This document shows positions 9,097 to 18,566 of a stretch of DNA of 64,000 nt, piece by piece. The stretch is from SP197 sp965242595. Lineage in GTDB: Bacteria > Pseudomonadota > Alphaproteobacteria > SP197. A program made the translations under genes and the position numbers. The stretch's first letter is position 1, and each line of letters starts with the position of its first letter. Location of the stretch: NCBI GenBank assembly GCA_965242595.1, contig OZ251464.1, positions 1,922,001 to 1,986,000 of the forward strand, written 5' to 3'. The notes below the pieces were generated by a model. That model was not told the DNA's origin. It saw only the letters and a program-made list of their open reading frames with translations, and did not search any database.

Positions 9097-10200
9097 TCAG
9101 GCGGCGGAGCGGCGGCGGGCGAAGCTGTGGCGCGACATGACCAGCAGCGCCAGCGCGATGCACCCGGCCGGCAGCAGATAGAGGCCGGCCGCCAGCACCG
9201 GGGTCTGGATCGCCATGCCGGCCAGCGTGAAGGCGACGCCCAGATAGACCAGGCCGCCGCCCGTTCCCCAGGCGATGCGGGGCCATTGGCGACGGCGGTC
9301 GAACTCGCCGGCGAGCATGGCGGCCAGGCCGATGGCGGCCAGCGCCAGGGCGCTGAAGGGCGCGCTGAGGCGGCGATGGGCCTCGGCCAGCAGCTCGCCG
9401 CGCTGGCGGCGCTCGTAGCCCGTCGCCGGTGCGCCCACCAGCTCGTGCCAATAGCGTTCCTTGGCCTCCCGCTCGCGGCTGCCCGGCGCCTGGCCCAGGG
9501 TTTCCAGCTCCAGCGCGTAGCTGTCGAAATAGAGCATGCGCAGCGCCCGCTCGCCGCGGCCGACCTCCTGGCGGTTGCCCCGCCCCAGCAGGAAGGTGGA
9601 ACCCCGGTTGCCGCCCACCAGCGCGCCCCATTCCGCCATCATGGTGACGGTGACGTCGGGGTCGCGGCTGTCATGGGCCAGGATGCCGAGCAGCCGCCCG
9701 TCCTCGCCCCGCGCCCGGACATAGACGGTGAGGCCGTCCATGACCCGGTTGAACATGCCCTCGCGCATCAGGACATGGGAAAAATCGGCGCGCAGGAAGG
9801 CCTGTTCGTCCTTGAAGTTGCGAAAGCCGGCCGGCATCAGCCACAGCGACAGCACTAGGCCGGCGGCGGTGGCGATGGCGCCCAGCGCCAGGGCCGGCTT
9901 CGCCAGGCCCCAGGGGCCGATTCCGGCGGCGCGCAGGACGATGAGCTCGCGGTCGTTGGCCAGCCGGTAATAGGTGTAGAGCACCGCGCACAAGGTGGCG
10001 GCCGGCAGCACCACCATCAGAACCTGGGGCAGCAGCAGCAGGGTGAGGCGCAGGAAGGCGAACAGGGAGATGCCCTTATCGACGATGAAGTTCAGGAAGC
10101 GCAGCGACTGGCTGAGCCAGACCGCGCCGGCCAGCGCCACGGTGACGGCCCCGGTCGCCACCAGGAGATGTTTCAGGACATAGGCCGTGTGCGCGCGCAT
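9097..10200 (-). CDS. lptF: LPS export ABC transporter permease LptF
   Basis: Partner permease of LptG, 367 residues from the ATG at 10200. It shows the same 3+3 transmembrane layout with a periplasmic domain between. The sequence starts MRAHTAYVLKHLLVATGAVT, and the cytoplasmic LANDRELIVLRAAGIGPWG motif (coupling helix) is clear. An AAGG Shine-Dalgarno lies about 9 nt upstream of this ATG, which favours it over an in-frame ATG at 10233. The gene heads the lptF-lptG-lptD block and is divergent from pepA across 120 bp. Confidence 0.94.
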   Translation of the reverse strand: MRAHTAYVLKHLLVATGAVTVALAGAVWLSQSLRFLNFIVDKGISLFAFLRLTLLLLPQVLMVVLPAATLCAVLYTYYRLANDRELIVLRAAGIGPWGLAKPALALGAIATAAGLVLSLWLMPAGFRNFKDEQAFLRADFSHVLMREGMFNRVMDGLTVYVRARGEDGRLLGILAHDSRDPDVTVTMMAEWGALVGGNRGSTFLLGRGNRQEVGRGERALRMLYFDSYALELETLGQAPGSREREAKERYWHELVGAPATGYERRQRGELLAEAHRRLSAPFSALALAAIGLAAMLAGEFDRRRQWPRIAWGTGGGLVYLGVAFTLAGMAIQTPVLAAGLYLLPAGCIALALLVMSRHSFARRRSAA

Positions 10201-10320
10201 CCGGGGAACCTTGCCGCGAAGGGGCTGGACCATAGGCCAAACAGCGGCCTGCGTCAGGGGTGGGGTGCTTTTTGCCGCCGCTCTGGGATAGGCTGGGGGG
10301 CCGATGCCAGGGAGATGACG

Positions 10321-11787
10321 ATGCAGATCGCCTTTGCCGCCGCCCTTCCCGACGATGCCGATACCGTGCTGGTCGCCGTCGAGGAAGGCCGCAAGCTGTT
10401 TCCCTCTGCCCGCGCCGTGGACGAGGCGGCGGGCGGGGCCATCTCGCGCGCGATCGCCACCGGGCGCTATCGGGGCAAACGCGGCCAGATGCTGGACATC
10501 CCGGCACCGGAAGGTGTGGCGGCCGAGCGCATCGTCGCGGTCGGCACCGGCGACTATGCCGCCTTCAAGCCGCTGGACCGCCAGCAGCTGGGCGGCGACA
10601 GCTATGCCCATCTCGACCGGGCCGGCGCCCGCCATGTCGCCATTCCGGCGGCAACGCCGCTGGACGTGGTCGATTTCGTCCACGGCATGAGGCTGCGCAG
10701 CTACCGCTTCGACCGTTACCGCAGCCGCATCGAGGACGACGACAAGCCGTGGCTGGAAAAGGTGACCGTGGTGGCCGGGGAGACCGAAGCCGCGGCGGAG
10801 AAGCTGGCCCGCCTGCAGCATCTGGCCGACGGTGTCTGCCTTGCCCGCGACCTGGTGAGCGAGCCTGCCAACACGCTTTACCCGGCCGAGCTGGCGCGGC
10901 GCGCCGGCCGCCTTGACGAGCTGGGCGTCGAGGTGGAGGTGCTGGGCGAAGCGGCGATGGCCGAGCTGGGCATGGGTGCCCTGCTGGGGGTGGGCCAAGG
11001 CAGCGAGCGGGAAAGCCAGCTGGTGACCATGCGCTGGCCGGGCGGTGGCGACGGCCCCTGGCTGGCGGTGGTGGGCAAGGGCGTGTGCTTCGATACCGGC
11101 GGCATTTCGCTGAAGCCCGGGGCCGGCATGGAGGAGATGAAATTCGACATGGCGGGGGCCGGCTGCGTGGTCGGCCTGATGCATGCGCTGGCGGCCAGGC
11201 GCGCCCGGGCCAATGTGGTGGGCGTGATCGGCTGTGTCGAGAACATGCCCTCCCACATGGCGCAGCGCCCGGGCGATGTGGTCACCACCATGTCGGGCCA
11301 GACCATCGAGGTGATCAACACCGACGCCGAAGGCCGCCTGGTGCTGGCCGACGCCCTGACCTATGCGGTGCGCACCTTCCGCCCGCGCCAGGTGGTCGAT
11401 CTGGCGACGCTGACCGGGGCCATTATCGTCGCCCTGGGCAGCCATCGGGCGGGCATGTTCAGCAATGACGACGCCCTGGCCGGAGCCCTGTTCGCGGCCG
11501 GCGAGGCAGCGGGCGAGCCGCTGTGGCGGATGCCGCTGGGCAAACCCTACGACAAGGAGATCGAATCCGAGATCGCCGACATGAAGAATGTCGGCAAGGG
11601 ACGGGAGGCAGGCTCCGCTGCCGGGGCGGTGCTGTTGCAGCGCTTCGTGGAAGGCACGCCCTGGGCCCATCTGGATATCGCCGGCACCGCCTGGGCCAAG
11701 AACGCCGAAGGGGCGACGCCCAAGGGCGCCACCGGCTTTGGCGTGCGCCTGCTGGACGGCTTCGTCGCCGACCATTGGGAAAAATGA
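10321..11787 (+). CDS. pepA: Leucyl aminopeptidase (M17)
   Basis: Cytosolic di-metal aminopeptidase that releases N-terminal residues from peptides; PepA can also bind DNA in some species. The protein has 488 residues. The metal/catalytic motif NTDAEGRLVLADAL is present, as are GKGVCFDTGGISLKP (catalytic Lys and metal Asp) and the downstream LTGA element. AGGGAG at 10309-10314 is 6 nt upstream of ATG 10321; an in-frame ATG at 10315 abuts this SD, so 10321 is preferred. holC follows after 4 bp. Confidence 0.95.
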   Translation: MQIAFAAALPDDADTVLVAVEEGRKLFPSARAVDEAAGGAISRAIATGRYRGKRGQMLDIPAPEGVAAERIVAVGTGDYAAFKPLDRQQLGGDSYAHLDRAGARHVAIPAATPLDVVDFVHGMRLRSYRFDRYRSRIEDDDKPWLEKVTVVAGETEAAAEKLARLQHLADGVCLARDLVSEPANTLYPAELARRAGRLDELGVEVEVLGEAAMAELGMGALLGVGQGSERESQLVTMRWPGGGDGPWLAVVGKGVCFDTGGISLKPGAGMEEMKFDMAGAGCVVGLMHALAARRARANVVGVIGCVENMPSHMAQRPGDVVTTMSGQTIEVINTDAEGRLVLADALTYAVRTFRPRQVVDLATLTGAIIVALGSHRAGMFSNDDALAGALFAAGEAAGEPLWRMPLGKPYDKEIESEIADMKNVGKGREAGSAAGAVLLQRFVEGTPWAHLDIAGTAWAKNAEGATPKGATGFGVRLLDGFVADHWEK

Positions 11788-11791
11788 CGCG

Positions 11792-12244
11792 GTGACCGAG
11801 GTCGGCTTCTACCATCTCCAGGCCATGCCCCTGGAGCGGGCCTTGCCGAAACTGCTGGAAAAGGCGCTGGAGCGCGGCATGAGGGCGCTGGTTGTGGCCG
11901 GTTCCAGAGAGCGGGCGGCCCAGCTGGACGAGCTGTTGTGGACCTACGATCCGGCCAGCTTTCTCCCCCATGGCGCCGCCGGCCTGGACCCGGAGCGTCA
12001 GCCGGTGTGGCTGGCCGAAGACGACGCCAATCTCAACCGCGCCGGTCTGCTGGTGCTGATCGACGGCCAGAGCAGCGAGCGGCTGGCCTCGTTCGAACGG
12101 GCGATCGACCTGTTCGACGGGCGCGACCGGGCCGCCGTCGCCGCCGCCCGCGAGCGCTGGCAAGCCTGCAAGCAGGCCGGCCATCGCCTGTCCTACTGGC
12201 AGCAGACCCGCCAGGGCGGGTGGGAGAAGAAGGCCGGGGCCTGA
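11792..12244 (+). CDS. holC: DNA polymerase III chi subunit
   Basis: Clamp-loader accessory subunit that links DNA polymerase III holoenzyme to SSB. The protein has 150 residues, close to the family size. It opens VTEVGFYHLQAMPLERALPK and contains RALVVAGSRERAAQLDELLW and HRLSYWQQ, typical of HolC. The start is a GTG 4 bp after pepA; the nearby ATG at 11784 is in a frame that stops at once. pepA-holC adjacency is widespread in proteobacteria. Confidence 0.93.
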   Translation: MTEVGFYHLQAMPLERALPKLLEKALERGMRALVVAGSRERAAQLDELLWTYDPASFLPHGAAGLDPERQPVWLAEDDANLNRAGLLVLIDGQSSERLASFERAIDLFDGRDRAAVAAARERWQACKQAGHRLSYWQQTRQGGWEKKAGA

Positions 12245-12259
12245 GCGTCGGCCTGAGCG

Positions 12260-15028
12260 TCAAGGGCCGCTGCCGGCCGGCAGCCGTTCCTGCAGCAGGC
12301 CGGCCAGCAGCCGGTCCAGCCGGTCCTGTTCGGCCTGGAAGCGGGCCAGTTCTTCGCCGGCCAGAATCTCGCCTGCCGGCAGGCGCAGGCTTTGCGGGTC
12401 GATGCGCTCGCCATTCACCAGCACCTCGTAATGCAGATGCGGGCCGGTGGAACGGCCGCTACTGCCCACATAGCCGATGACCTCGCCCTGGCGCACGCGG
12501 GCGCCGGCGGCGAGGCCGGAGGCGAAGCGGCTCATATGGGCATAGGCGGTCTTGTAGGTGGAGTTGTGGCGCAGGCGAACATAGTTGCCATAGGCACCGT
12601 TGCGCCCGACATAGTCCACCACGCCGTCGCCCGCCGCCAGGATGGGGGTGCCGGTGGGGGCGCCAAAATCCACCCCCTTGTGCATGCGCGTGTAGCCGAA
12701 CAGGGTCCTCATGCCATAGCTGGAGGTGATGCGCGCACCGTCGATAGGCGTTCTGAGCAGCGCCTTGCGCACGCTTTCGCCGCTACGGTTGAAATAATCG
12801 TCGAAGCCGCTTTGCGGCGTGAAGCGGTAGATCGGCAGCACCCGCCCGGAAAGCCGCAGCACGGCGTGGAGCGGCGCGCCATAGCGCAGGGTGCGGCCGG
12901 CCTCGTCCACGAAGCGCTCATAGAGCAGCGTGAAGCTGTCGCCGGTCCGGATCTCGCGCTGGAAATCGACGTCGAAGCTGTAGGCGCGGATGGTGGCGGC
13001 CAGCACCGGCTGGGGGACGCCGGCGGCGAGCGCGGCCCCATAGAGGCTGCTTTCGATGCGGCCGGCGGCGGCGGCAAGCCGGCGTTGCAGCGCCACCTCC
13101 ACCAGGCGGGCGCGAAAAGCCTCGCCGTCGCGCGCCACCTCGGCCCGCCGGCCCGGGGCGAAGGCCAGCGTGAAGCCGGTAAGGCGGGCGCCGTCATGGG
13201 CCACCTCGACGATCTGGCCGGCGCGGATGCGGCGCGGGTCGAACACATCGCGCAGCGAATCGATGGCCCGGTCGGCCGCGACCGGATCGATGCCCAGGGC
13301 CAGCAGCCCTTGCGCCAGGGTGCCGCCGGCGGCGATTTCGATGGCGGTCTGCGCCGCCTCGCCCGGCGGCGTCCAGGCGGCCTCGTCGTCCGCCGGCGCG
13401 GCGGGCATGAAATCGGCGAGATCGATGTGGCTGTCGGCCTCGCCCGTGGCGAAGCTGCCGTCGTCCAGGCGCCACGCCACCACCATGCCGCCGCCCTCCC
13501 GATCCAGGGAAAGGGCGACGATGCGCAGGCCGGCATCGTCCTCGTCGGTCACCACCACCAGCTGCCGCCCGGCCGCCAGGCTGCCGCCATGGCCGGCCAG
13601 GGCCGCCACGATGCGATCGGCCTCGTCCTTGCGGCTCCCCAGCAGCCGCAGCAGGCCGGCCAGGGTGTCGCCCTCTCTGGCCACCAGCCAGGCCTGTTCG
13701 GCCCGGGGCGAAAGCGCCACGGCGCCCGCCGGGATCTCTTGTTCCGGTGTCTGCTCCGGCGCCTGGCGGGCGGCGGCGGCCATCTGCCGGTCTTTCTCGC
13801 CGGGGCTGGCTTCGGCGGCGGTGGCAGGCGGGGCGGCGCCTATGGGGGTGGCGGTGCGGCTGGCGACGAAGGCGCCTTCCCGCAGCGCGGCCTGGACATG
13901 GAGGCCGTCGCCGATAGCGACCGCCACCGCCGCCAGCGTCCGGCTTTCGCCGCGGCTTTCGAAGGCGACGGCGACCTCCTGGCCGATCTGCAAGCGGCGC
14001 AGGTCGTAATGCGGGCGCAGGGCGGCGATGGCGCGGCCGGCCTCGGCGCGGCTGGCGCCGGCGGCCAGCAGCAGATTCATCAGCGTGTCGCCGGCCCGCA
14101 ATGCCAGGCGTTGCACCCGCAGAGCATCGGCGGCGCGCTCGCCCCGTTCTTCGCTCTGTTCTTCGCTCCGTTCTTCGCCCTGGGGCGCGGCGGCGGCAAG
14201 GGGGCGGTCGCGGTGGCTGGCCGTGTAGCTGCCGGAAGGCAGCCTTTCGGCGGTGGCGAAACGGCCGTCGCCGAGCTCCAGCGCGATGGCCGCCAGGCGC
14301 GGGCCGCTATCGGTTGCGGCAAGGGCGAGCTGGAGCCGCTGGCCGATCTGCAGCGCGGCGGGGTCGATCAGGCGGGAAAGGGCGCGGATGGCGCGGTCGG
14401 CATCGCTGCGCGCCGCGCCGGCCTGCAGGGCGAGCTTCATCAGGGTATCGCCGCGGCTGGCCGCCAGCACCCGGACGGTGGCGGCAGCGGGTTTCTCCGC
14501 CGCAGGCACCGGCGCGCTATCCGGCAGCTGCGCGCCGATGGCCGCCAGGAAACCTGCCGTCCGCTGGCGGCGGACGACGACATAGCCGCCTTCGTCCAGC
14601 GCGACGGCGAACCAGTCCAGCGCCCGCGCGCCCTCCCCGCCCCCGGCCAGGGCGATGTGGACGCGCTGGCCGATCTGGAGGCGGCGGGCATCCCAGATAC
14701 CGGCCAGGGCGGCGACAGCGTCGGCGGCCGCCACCGCATCGCTGCCGGCGGCCGCGAGCAGGCCGGCCAGGGTGTCTCCGCGCCGCGCCTCCACCGTCAC
14801 CGTTGCCGTTGCCGTCGCTGTGGACGCCGTCTCCGCCGGTCCGGCGAGGGCCAGGGGGGCCGGGCGCACCCGCGGCGGCGATTCGCCGAGCTCGGGCACC
14901 ACATCGCCGGGGCCGGTCAGAAGGGTGACGGCCAGCACGGTCAGCGACGCCAGAAAGGCGGCGACCGTCAGGGCCACCACCGCCCCTCGCCGCGTCATGG
15001 CAGTCTGCTTGCCGTGTTTCTCGCTCAT
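12260..15028 (-). CDS. Large M23 family metallopeptidase with five LysM/OapA-like repeats
   Basis: Predicted envelope peptidoglycan endopeptidase of 922 residues. An N-terminal transmembrane/signal segment (about residues 13-35) is followed by five repeats of one unit. Each has a GDTL or GTLAQ opening and ends near LQIGQ or RAGQ, spaced over about 600 residues, and resembles LysM/OapA-like glycan-binding modules. The C-terminal domain is a complete M23 fold (MHKGVDFGAPTGTPILAAGD and HLHYEVLVNGERIDP), with the metal-binding HxxxD and HxH residues kept. Related proteins usually have one to three such modules. An in-frame ATG at 14998 is an alternative start. Confidence 0.88.
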   Translation of the reverse strand: MSEKHGKQTAMTRRGAVVALTVAAFLASLTVLAVTLLTGPGDVVPELGESPPRVRPAPLALAGPAETASTATATATVTVEARRGDTLAGLLAAAGSDAVAAADAVAALAGIWDARRLQIGQRVHIALAGGGEGARALDWFAVALDEGGYVVVRRQRTAGFLAAIGAQLPDSAPVPAAEKPAAATVRVLAASRGDTLMKLALQAGAARSDADRAIRALSRLIDPAALQIGQRLQLALAATDSGPRLAAIALELGDGRFATAERLPSGSYTASHRDRPLAAAAPQGEERSEEQSEERGERAADALRVQRLALRAGDTLMNLLLAAGASRAEAGRAIAALRPHYDLRRLQIGQEVAVAFESRGESRTLAAVAVAIGDGLHVQAALREGAFVASRTATPIGAAPPATAAEASPGEKDRQMAAAARQAPEQTPEQEIPAGAVALSPRAEQAWLVAREGDTLAGLLRLLGSRKDEADRIVAALAGHGGSLAAGRQLVVVTDEDDAGLRIVALSLDREGGGMVVAWRLDDGSFATGEADSHIDLADFMPAAPADDEAAWTPPGEAAQTAIEIAAGGTLAQGLLALGIDPVAADRAIDSLRDVFDPRRIRAGQIVEVAHDGARLTGFTLAFAPGRRAEVARDGEAFRARLVEVALQRRLAAAAGRIESSLYGAALAAGVPQPVLAATIRAYSFDVDFQREIRTGDSFTLLYERFVDEAGRTLRYGAPLHAVLRLSGRVLPIYRFTPQSGFDDYFNRSGESVRKALLRTPIDGARITSSYGMRTLFGYTRMHKGVDFGAPTGTPILAAGDGVVDYVGRNGAYGNYVRLRHNSTYKTAYAHMSRFASGLAAGARVRQGEVIGYVGSSGRSTGPHLHYEVLVNGERIDPQSLRLPAGEILAGEELARFQAEQDRLDRLLAGLLQERLPAGSGP

Positions 15029-15233
15029 GCGAAGGGCCGCGTCCCGCCGGGGCGGGAACCCCGTGGACCCCCGTGTTCTTCAGTCCCGCCTGGGCCGGGG
15101 CATAGCTTGGTCAGTGCGGCGGCGCTTGTCAACGCGCCGCGCCGGGGCGTGGTCGCAGGCAGCGGCGCGGTGGGTAAGCGGGACCGCGCCGTGTCTTGCT
15201 CCTATTCGAACCCACGCGCCTGTATCGCCTATG

Positions 15234-15542
15234 TCATCGCGCCGCGCTGCCGGCATAGCGGGCGACCTGGATGCGGTCCTCCATGCGGCGCGCCCTGGCG
15301 ATGGCGTAGCTGTTCTGCATCCGCATCAGTGTCTCCATGCTGACGCCGAACGCCTTCTCGATGCGCAAGGCCATCTCCGGGGAGAGCGCCGCACGCTGGT
15401 TCAGAAAGGCCGACAATGCCGGGCGGGTGACGCCGAGCACGGCGGCCGCTTCCGTCACCGACAGCCCCAGCGGCGCGACGATCTCGCTTTTGACGAAGCC
15501 GCCGGGATGGGGCGGCCTCTTCAGCCTGTAGCCTTCCCTCAT
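15234..15542 (-). CDS. higA: HigA-type XRE antitoxin, no toxin partner seen
   Basis: A 102-residue helix-turn-helix protein of the HigA/VapI addiction-module family. It reads HPGGFVKSEIVAPLGLSVTE, AAAVLGVTRPALSAFLNQRA and MALRIEKAFGVSMETLMRMQ, the family pattern in order. HigA normally follows a HigB (RelE-like) toxin gene. Here the 50 bp upstream lead straight into the 3' end of comF, so no partner is visible. It may act as a solitary transcriptional repressor. Confidence in the family is high; its role is unknown. Confidence 0.85.
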   Translation of the reverse strand: MREGYRLKRPPHPGGFVKSEIVAPLGLSVTEAAAVLGVTRPALSAFLNQRAALSPEMALRIEKAFGVSMETLMRMQNSYAIARARRMEDRIQVARYAGSAAR

Positions 15543-15592
15543 AGTCGCTTCCTTCGCTGGCGCCGCGGCAGGCGCAAGGTGGCATCCCATCC

Positions 15593-16339
15593 CTACACCG
15601 CCCGCGCCAGCACCGCGACATCGACTCGCGCGGCACCGGCCCGTTCGAGCGCCCGCGCGCAGGCCGAAACCGTGGCCCCGGTGGTCATCACATCGTCGAT
15701 CAGCAGCACATGCCGGCCCGCGATGGCGGCGGCGTGGTGTTTTCGCACGGCGATGGCGCCGCGCAGATTGGCGATTCGCTGGCGCCGGTTCAGCCCGGCC
15801 TGGGAGGGCCGGCTCTGGCGGCGGCGGACCAGCAGGTCGGGCATGGCGATAAGGCCGGCGCGGGATGCCAGGGCGTTGGCCAGCAGGGCCGACTGATTGA
15901 AGCGCCGCTGCCACAGCCGCCACGGGCGCAGCGGCACCGGGCAGACGATCTCCGCCTCGGCCAGCGCCGCAGCGCCCGCCCGTTCCAGCCAGCGGACGAA
16001 GGCGTCGCGCCGGTGCAGACGGTCGCCATGCTTGAAGCCCAGGATCAGGCACCGCGCGATGTCGTTGTAACGCAGCGCGGCGCGGGCGCGCGCGAAGGCC
16101 GGTGGCCAGGCGAGGCAACCGGCGCACAGCGCCTCCGGCCCATGGTCCCAGGCAAAGCCCAGGCCGCAGCGCGCGCACATGGGTTCGGTGACGAAGGCCA
16201 GCTGCGGCCGGCAGGACGGACACAGCCTGCCCACCTCGCGAACCACGCCATCGCAGACGGGACAGCGCAGCGGCAGCACGACATCGAGCGTGAGCCGGGT
16301 GGCGCGCTGCAAGGGAGCGGATGCGGGCATGGCCGTCAT
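15593..16339 (-). CDS. comF: ComF-family phosphoribosyltransferase-like protein
   Basis: Double-zinc-ribbon/PRTase-fold protein linked to DNA uptake or nucleotide salvage. The N-terminal Cys pairs are CPVC/CPSC and CARC/CAGC. The central VCPVPLRPWRLWQRRFNQS element and the PRPP-loop signature VLLIDDVMTTGATVSACARA are intact. The frame is open to 16453, but the ATG at 16339 (248 residues) matches the usual N-terminus (LDVVLPLRCPVC). It is divergent from a BioC-like methyltransferase gene, a frequent alphaproteobacterial arrangement. Confidence 0.9.
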   Translation of the reverse strand: MTAMPASAPLQRATRLTLDVVLPLRCPVCDGVVREVGRLCPSCRPQLAFVTEPMCARCGLGFAWDHGPEALCAGCLAWPPAFARARAALRYNDIARCLILGFKHGDRLHRRDAFVRWLERAGAAALAEAEIVCPVPLRPWRLWQRRFNQSALLANALASRAGLIAMPDLLVRRRQSRPSQAGLNRRQRIANLRGAIAVRKHHAAAIAGRHVLLIDDVMTTGATVSACARALERAGAARVDVAVLARAV

Positions 16340-16461
16340 CGGGCATCTTGCCGGCGGCGCGTTCAATCGCCGGCGGGCTGTCTGGCTGTGGACATGTCCG
16401 CCTGCCGCCCCCCATCCACCGCGGCTTGCCGCCAGCGCCGGCAGGGCGCACAAGACGCGCC

Positions 16462-17349
16462 ATGAACGATACCGCCATGAGCGATGCTGCCCCTTTCGAC
16501 CGCCGGGCGCTGGCCCTGCATCGAGGTCGCGCGGCGCGGCTGGCCGGTGGCGAGGCTCTGTTTCGCGAGGTTGGCGCCAGGCTGGTGGAGCGGCTGGACG
16601 ACATCGCCCGCAGCTTCCCCCTGGCGCTGGAGCTGGGGGCGCGGCGCGGCGGGTTGCGGGCGCTGCTGCAAGGGCGGGGTGGCATCCGCACGCTGATCCA
16701 GGCCGATGCCTCGCCCGCCTTCGCTCGCCAGTTGACGCCGCCCCGTCTGGCCGCCGACGAAGAACATCTGCCGCTGGCGCCCGGATCCCTCGATCTGGTG
16801 GTGAGCAACCTCGCCCTGCACTGGGTCAACGATCTGCCGGGGGCGCTGCTGGCCATCCGCCGCGCCCTGCGCCCCGACGGCCTGTTTCTGGCCTCGCTGC
16901 TGGGCGGCGAGACGCTGGCGGAGCTGCGCGCCGTCCTGGCCGAGGCCGAGCTGGCGGCCAGCGGCGGCCTGGCGCCGCGCCTTTCGCCCATGGTCGATAT
17001 CCGCGCTGCCGGTGCCCTGCTGCAACGGGCCGGCTTCGCGCTGCCGGTGGCCGATATCGACCGCCTGGACATGAGCTATCCCGACCCGCTGGCCCTGATG
17101 CGCGAACTGCGGGCCATGGGCGAGACCAACGCGCTGGCCCTGCGCCCCAGGGGCTTTGCCCGCCGCGATGCCCTGCTGGGCGCGGCGGCGCTTTATGCCC
17201 GCCGCCACGGCGACGGCGAAGGCCACATCACAGCCCGTTTCGAGGCGATCTATCTCGTCGGCTGGGCGCCTCACCCGTCGCAGCAGCGGCCGCTGGCTCC
17301 CGGCAGCGGACGGCGACCCCTGGCCGAGGTGCTGGCCGGCCATGGCTGA
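16462..17349 (+). CDS. SAM-dependent methyltransferase, BioC/NDUFAF5-like
   Basis: Class I SAM-dependent methyltransferase of 295 residues. It begins with AAPFDRRALALHRGRAARLA, as in the alphaproteobacterial group related to BioC and to mitochondrial NDUFAF5. The acidic post-II region and motif IV LDLVVSNLALHWVNDLPGAL are clear, but the usual glycine-rich motif I is degenerate (LALELGARRGGLRALLQ). The substrate is not determined by sequence. The start ATG at 16462 gives MNDTAMSDAAPFDRR. The stop overlaps the next gene by 8 bp. Confidence 0.8.
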   Translation: MNDTAMSDAAPFDRRALALHRGRAARLAGGEALFREVGARLVERLDDIARSFPLALELGARRGGLRALLQGRGGIRTLIQADASPAFARQLTPPRLAADEEHLPLAPGSLDLVVSNLALHWVNDLPGALLAIRRALRPDGLFLASLLGGETLAELRAVLAEAELAASGGLAPRLSPMVDIRAAGALLQRAGFALPVADIDRLDMSYPDPLALMRELRAMGETNALALRPRGFARRDALLGAAALYARRHGDGEGHITARFEAIYLVGWAPHPSQQRPLAPGSGRRPLAEVLAGHG

Positions 17350-18535
17350 ACCGCGCCGGAAGCTCCGCCAGCCGCCGCTATGGGTGCTGATTCTGGCGAC
17401 CTCGCTTTCCCCCTTCGCGCTTCAGGCCCAGGTGCCGGCCATGCCCGGCATGGCGCGCGAGTTCGGTACCGGTTTCGGTACCATGCAGCTTTCCCTGGTG
17501 GCCTATCTGCTGGGCATGGCGGTAGGGCAGCTGTTTTATGGGCCGCTTTCCGACCGCTTCGGTCGCCGCCTCATGCTGCTGGCGGGGATGGGGGTGTTCC
17601 TGGCCGGCTCGGTCGTCTGCCTTGCCGCCTGGGATGTGGTGCCGCTGGCGGTCGGGCGCGCCTGCCAGGCGCTGGGGGGCTGTTCCGGCGTGGTGCTTTC
17701 GCGGGCCATCGTGCGCGACCTGTTCGACCGCGAGCGGGCGGCGCAGACGATCGCCTATATCACCGCCGGCATGATCCTGGCGCCCATGATCGCGCCCCTG
17801 GTGGGCGGCTATCTCTACCAATGGTTCGGCTGGCGGTCGGTGTTCTGGCTGGTGCTGGCCTTCGGCGCCATCGCCGTCTGGACCTGCTTTGCCCTGCTGC
17901 ACGAAACCCATGTCCAGCGCACCCGCACGGCCAGCTTTCGCCAGCTGTGGCACGGCTGCGGCGCGTTGCTGCGCCAGCGCCGCTTTCGCGGCTATGCCTT
18001 TCAGGTCGCGTTCACCACCGCCTCGTTCTACAGCTTTCTGGGCAGCGCCTCGGCGGTGGCGATCGACATGTTCGGACGTTCCGCCACCGGTTATGGCTGG
18101 TGGTTCGTGCTGGTCTCGGGCTGCTACATGGCGGGCAATTTCACTTCGGCGCGAATCGGCGCCAGGGTCGGCTCCGACCGCATGATCGCCATCGGCACCG
18201 CCTTTTCGATGGCGGTGGCCTTCCTGCTGCTGGCGGTGCTGCTGGCCGGCGCCCTCGATGTCGCCGGCTTCTTTCTGCTGACCGGGGCCATGTCGGTGGG
18301 CCACGGCTTCAGCATGCCCAACGGCTTTGCCGGCACCGTCAGCGTCGATCCGCGCCGGGCGGGAACGGCGTCCGGCCTGGCCGGCGCCTTGCAGATGGCC
18401 ATCGGCGCGGCGGCGATGGCGGCGGTGGGCCACAGCCTGGCGGCCTCGCCGCTGCCGGTCGTCCTTGCCATGCTGGCGATGTCGGTGCTGGCCTGGCTGG
18501 CCCATTTGCACGGGGTCGGGCGTCGATTAGGGTGA
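17342..18535 (+). CDS. Bcr/CflA-type MFS drug-efflux transporter
   Basis: Inner-membrane proton-driven exporter with 12 predicted helices and 397 residues. The loop 2-3 signature GPLSDRFGRRLMLLAGM and the family N-terminus (ALQAQVPAMPGMAREF, then LSLVAYLLGMAVGQLFYGPL) match Bcr/CflA multidrug transporters. The GPxxGG-like antiporter motif appears as MIAPLVGGYLYQWFGWRSVF. It starts inside the last codons of the methyltransferase gene, so the two are probably co-translated. The substrate cannot be read from sequence. Confidence 0.88.
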   Translation: MAEPRRKLRQPPLWVLILATSLSPFALQAQVPAMPGMAREFGTGFGTMQLSLVAYLLGMAVGQLFYGPLSDRFGRRLMLLAGMGVFLAGSVVCLAAWDVVPLAVGRACQALGGCSGVVLSRAIVRDLFDRERAAQTIAYITAGMILAPMIAPLVGGYLYQWFGWRSVFWLVLAFGAIAVWTCFALLHETHVQRTRTASFRQLWHGCGALLRQRRFRGYAFQVAFTTASFYSFLGSASAVAIDMFGRSATGYGWWFVLVSGCYMAGNFTSARIGARVGSDRMIAIGTAFSMAVAFLLLAVLLAGALDVAGFFLLTGAMSVGHGFSMPNGFAGTVSVDPRRAGTASGLAGALQMAIGAAAMAAVGHSLAASPLPVVLAMLAMSVLAWLAHLHGVGRRLG

Positions 18536-18566
18536 CGGTGGGCAGGCACGGCGGGAGGAGCGGGCG

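Noticed and set aside
15029..15233. Intergenic stretch between the M23 gene and higA checked for a tRNA or small RNA
   Set aside because: No cloverleaf, promoter-terminator pair or ribosome site could be supported.
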